Assembly (NCBI RefSeq): GCF_003026475.1
Contig: NZ_PYMC01000009.1
Coordinates: forward strand, 62,001-126,000
Length of the DNA: 64,000 bases
Origin: Photobacterium lipolyticum
GTDB taxonomy: Bacteria; Pseudomonadota; Gammaproteobacteria; Enterobacterales; Vibrionaceae
Reading direction: 5' to 3'
Within the stretch, counting starts at the first letter, position 1; every line of letters begins with the position of its first letter. The position numbers were made by a program, and so were the translations under genes. Shown here piece by piece: positions 62,396 to 64,000 of this stretch. Below the pieces are notes generated by a model. The model made no database searches. It was not told where the DNA came from and saw only the letters and a list, made by a program, of their open reading frames with translations.

Positions 62396-63017
62396 GGTTA
62401 TCTCATCAGAATATTAAGGGCAAAAGTAAGGACAAAATGTTTGTCCTGTTACACGTCATTTTACATCAGCAGAGGAAAATGTGTGGAGCAGCATTTTCTC
62501 GGCGTTATTTATCTTTAACATATTACTCAATTTTTTTTGAAAGTCTCAACTTTTGTTTCCAAAAAATACGGTTTTTTGAAGATGCTCGGGATCAGATCAA
62601 TTTACAGGTAATAAAATCGCTTTAATTCGTACATAAACCGACCTCTGGCTCAAAATTAGTTGAGTATTTTCACTTGAACACGCGGTGTCATTCAACCTGA
62701 TTCCGGCTACAGACCAATTATTATCATCAAGCCCATAAGCAAAAAGCTGAACGTCAAACTTCGGCCAAATGAATGGCTGCTGACCTTCCGCTGGAAAACT
62801 CGCCTTTCGGGAGTGAGTGTTTATCCCCTACTGCCAGATGGCGCTATATATGCCCCACGTCACACGTTGCTTATAAAGTCAGCAACTCTTAGTGAAATAC
62901 CTCTCTCATTGAATCAAAAGCAGTGTGAACAATCAAAATCAGGCATTATAGCCACGAGTTGTAATATTTGTCCCTGTAATAGCCTGGTGACATAGTTAGC
63001 ATGGAAACAATTAAGTG
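62396..63017. other. Intergenic region between ackA and HD-GYP gene
   Basis: About 620 AT-rich bases holding the two divergent promoters. A 60-codon frame at 62813-62995 has no ribosome binding site and odd composition and is not supported. No clear FNR or ArcA site was found. Confidence 0.4.
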
Positions 63018-64000
63018 ATGTTGGAAAAATTACCGGTTAGCAAAATTCAAATTGGAATGTTCGTTGTTGACGTTGAAGATAAAGAGCGACGGATTTCAGT
63101 TTGCAATCCGGGAGTAGTAAAGCATCAGAAGGCTCTCGAAAATCTACGCAATAAGGGGGTTGTGTGGGTTTGGATCGATCCGACTCGCTTCGTTGAGATA
63201 GGTGCTACGCCGTCGGCTTCGGGGGAAAGTCGTCCCTCGCCGAAATCAAGAAAAAGCACAGGCTTCAGCGGTAATGTGGATCAGGCGCGCCATCTAATAG
63301 ACGAATCGAAAAGTCTTCTTGAGAAAGTACTGGAAGATGTCTATCAGGGCAAAAGTGTCGATATTGAGCCTATTAAAGATCTTGCTGATGACATAGTTAA
63401 TTCAATTGTGCATAGCCCCGATGCCTTCCAATGTGTGGCTGCACTCAGAAATAAAGACTGCTACTTACTGGAACACTCGCTGAATGTCGCTTTTCTCTTG
63501 GTCAATTTTGGCCGTTTCCTCGGTTTTGAGCCGGCGGTACTGAAAGATCTTGCGGTCGGCGGAGTGCTTCATGATATTGGTAAAACTCAGGTTCAAGACG
63601 AAATATTACATAAACCTGGCAAGCTCACGGCGGAAGAGTTTGAACACATGAAGCTTCATCAGGTATTGTCACAACCGATTTTAGAACGCTTTCCCGGCCT
63701 GTCACGAGTCAGTATAGACGTCAGCCTGATGCACCATGAAAAGCTGGATGGTAGCGGGTATCCGAACGGGTTAAAAGACAAAAGCATTTCTCTGGTGGGA
63801 CGTATGAGCAGTATCGCTGATATTTACGACGCCTTAACCGCGACCCGATGTTATAAGGAAGCCATGAGCCCGGCAGCAGCTTTCAAATTGATGACGGGAT
63901 TAGTCCCGCATCACCTTGATCCCTCTTTACTTAAACAGTTTATTCGTTGTGTCGGTTTCTATCCTGTCGGATCGCTAGTTAAACTGTCTGATGGCCAAGT
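63018..64000 (+). CDS. HD-GYP domain phosphodiesterase, cut by the window end
   Basis: At least 327 residues; the frame is still open at the window end. The N-terminal 130 residues (LEKLPVSKIQIGMFVVDVED) match DUF3391. The HD-GYP domain from about 150 shows LEHSLNVAFLLVNFGRFLG, LHDIGKTQVQDEILHKPGKL and HHEKLDGSGYPNGL, all metal-binding and GYP residues in place, so it should degrade cyclic-di-GMP. The start is ATG 63018 (or GTG 63015). It has the opposite activity to the diguanylate cyclase at 29533. Confidence 0.9.
   Translation, partial: MLEKLPVSKIQIGMFVVDVEDKERRISVCNPGVVKHQKALENLRNKGVVWVWIDPTRFVEIGATPSASGESRPSPKSRKSTGFSGNVDQARHLIDESKSLLEKVLEDVYQGKSVDIEPIKDLADDIVNSIVHSPDAFQCVAALRNKDCYLLEHSLNVAFLLVNFGRFLGFEPAVLKDLAVGGVLHDIGKTQVQDEILHKPGKLTAEEFEHMKLHQVLSQPILERFPGLSRVSIDVSLMHHEKLDGSGYPNGLKDKSISLVGRMSSIADIYDALTATRCYKEAMSPAAAFKLMTGLVPHHLDPSLLKQFIRCVGFYPVGSLVKLSDGQ

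Noticed and set aside
62813-62995. 60-codon frame upstream of the HD-GYP gene
   Set aside because: No ribosome binding site, no conserved features.
1-64000. CRISPR arrays, tRNA or rRNA genes, intact prophage
   Set aside because: No regularly spaced repeats, no tRNA-like cloverleaf and no phage structural genes were noticed; a dedicated scan was not possible.

Overview
The window looks like a stretch of a Vibrionaceae chromosome, most likely Photobacterium or a close relative. The inference rests on gene content and order: a XapX-domain gene before deoD, adjacent transaldolase and transketolase genes, the yjfI-yjfM type operon with an inserted K+ channel gene, the divergent hdfR/maoP pair, a DUF3283-like small protein, and dispersed repeats of the type common in Vibrio and Photobacterium. 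In Vibrio cholerae, homologues of deoD, tal-tkt and hmp lie on the second chromosome, so a secondary-replicon origin is possible but cannot be shown here. No rRNA, tRNA, CRISPR array or intact insertion sequence was seen.

Layout. 1-9.6 kb: mixed household genes (small K+ channel, SDR, Mut7-C protein, cysteine-cluster protein, metY, Sel1-like protein, lpxL-type acyltransferase, beta-barrel protein) with two decayed genes. 10.2-11.2 kb: xapX-deoD nucleoside salvage, followed by a cluster of palindromes. 11.6-16.3 kb: a transposase-like orphan and a large hybrid histidine kinase. 16.6-19.6 kb: tal and tkt of the pentose phosphate pathway. 20-23.9 kb: a six-gene membrane-stress operon (DUF2170, PspA, K+ channel, DUF2491, DUF350, DUF1190). 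24.4-30.8 kb: BCCT transporter, lipoprotein di-haem peroxidase, HAD phosphatase, diguanylate cyclase with two PAS domains. 30.8-32.3 kb: long gene-poor stretch with a gene remnant. 32.3-37.8 kb: TDT transporter, hdfR, maoP, then a GshB-like ligase overlapping a fused N-formylglutamate amidohydrolase/QEGLA metallopeptidase. 38.7-43.7 kb: alkaline phosphatase, Aer-like chemoreceptor, methyltransferase. 44.1-48.1 kb: hflK-hflC-nhaA with overlapping ends, followed by an aconitase pseudogene. 48.9-54.3 kb: stress and detoxification block (hmp with an NsrR-like operator; VOC protein; TetR regulator controlling a curA-gst-nitroreductase operon through two matching operators). 54.4-61.1 kb: orphan genes, a WYL regulator and McrB/McrC, probably a small defence island. 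61.2-64 kb: ackA and a truncated HD-GYP phosphodiesterase.

The most notable points are: a two-hairpin terminator-like element at three 3' ends (near 40.3, 54.4 and 61.1 kb); vestiges of ackA, acnA, an IS3 transposase and probably nupC; the coupling of SPFH proteins with NhaA; the GshB-like ligase/QEGLA peptidase pair; and the yjf-type operon, which carries a K+ channel and lacks the ATP-grasp gene that usually ends it. No single locus could be shown to be a wholly new system from sequence alone.
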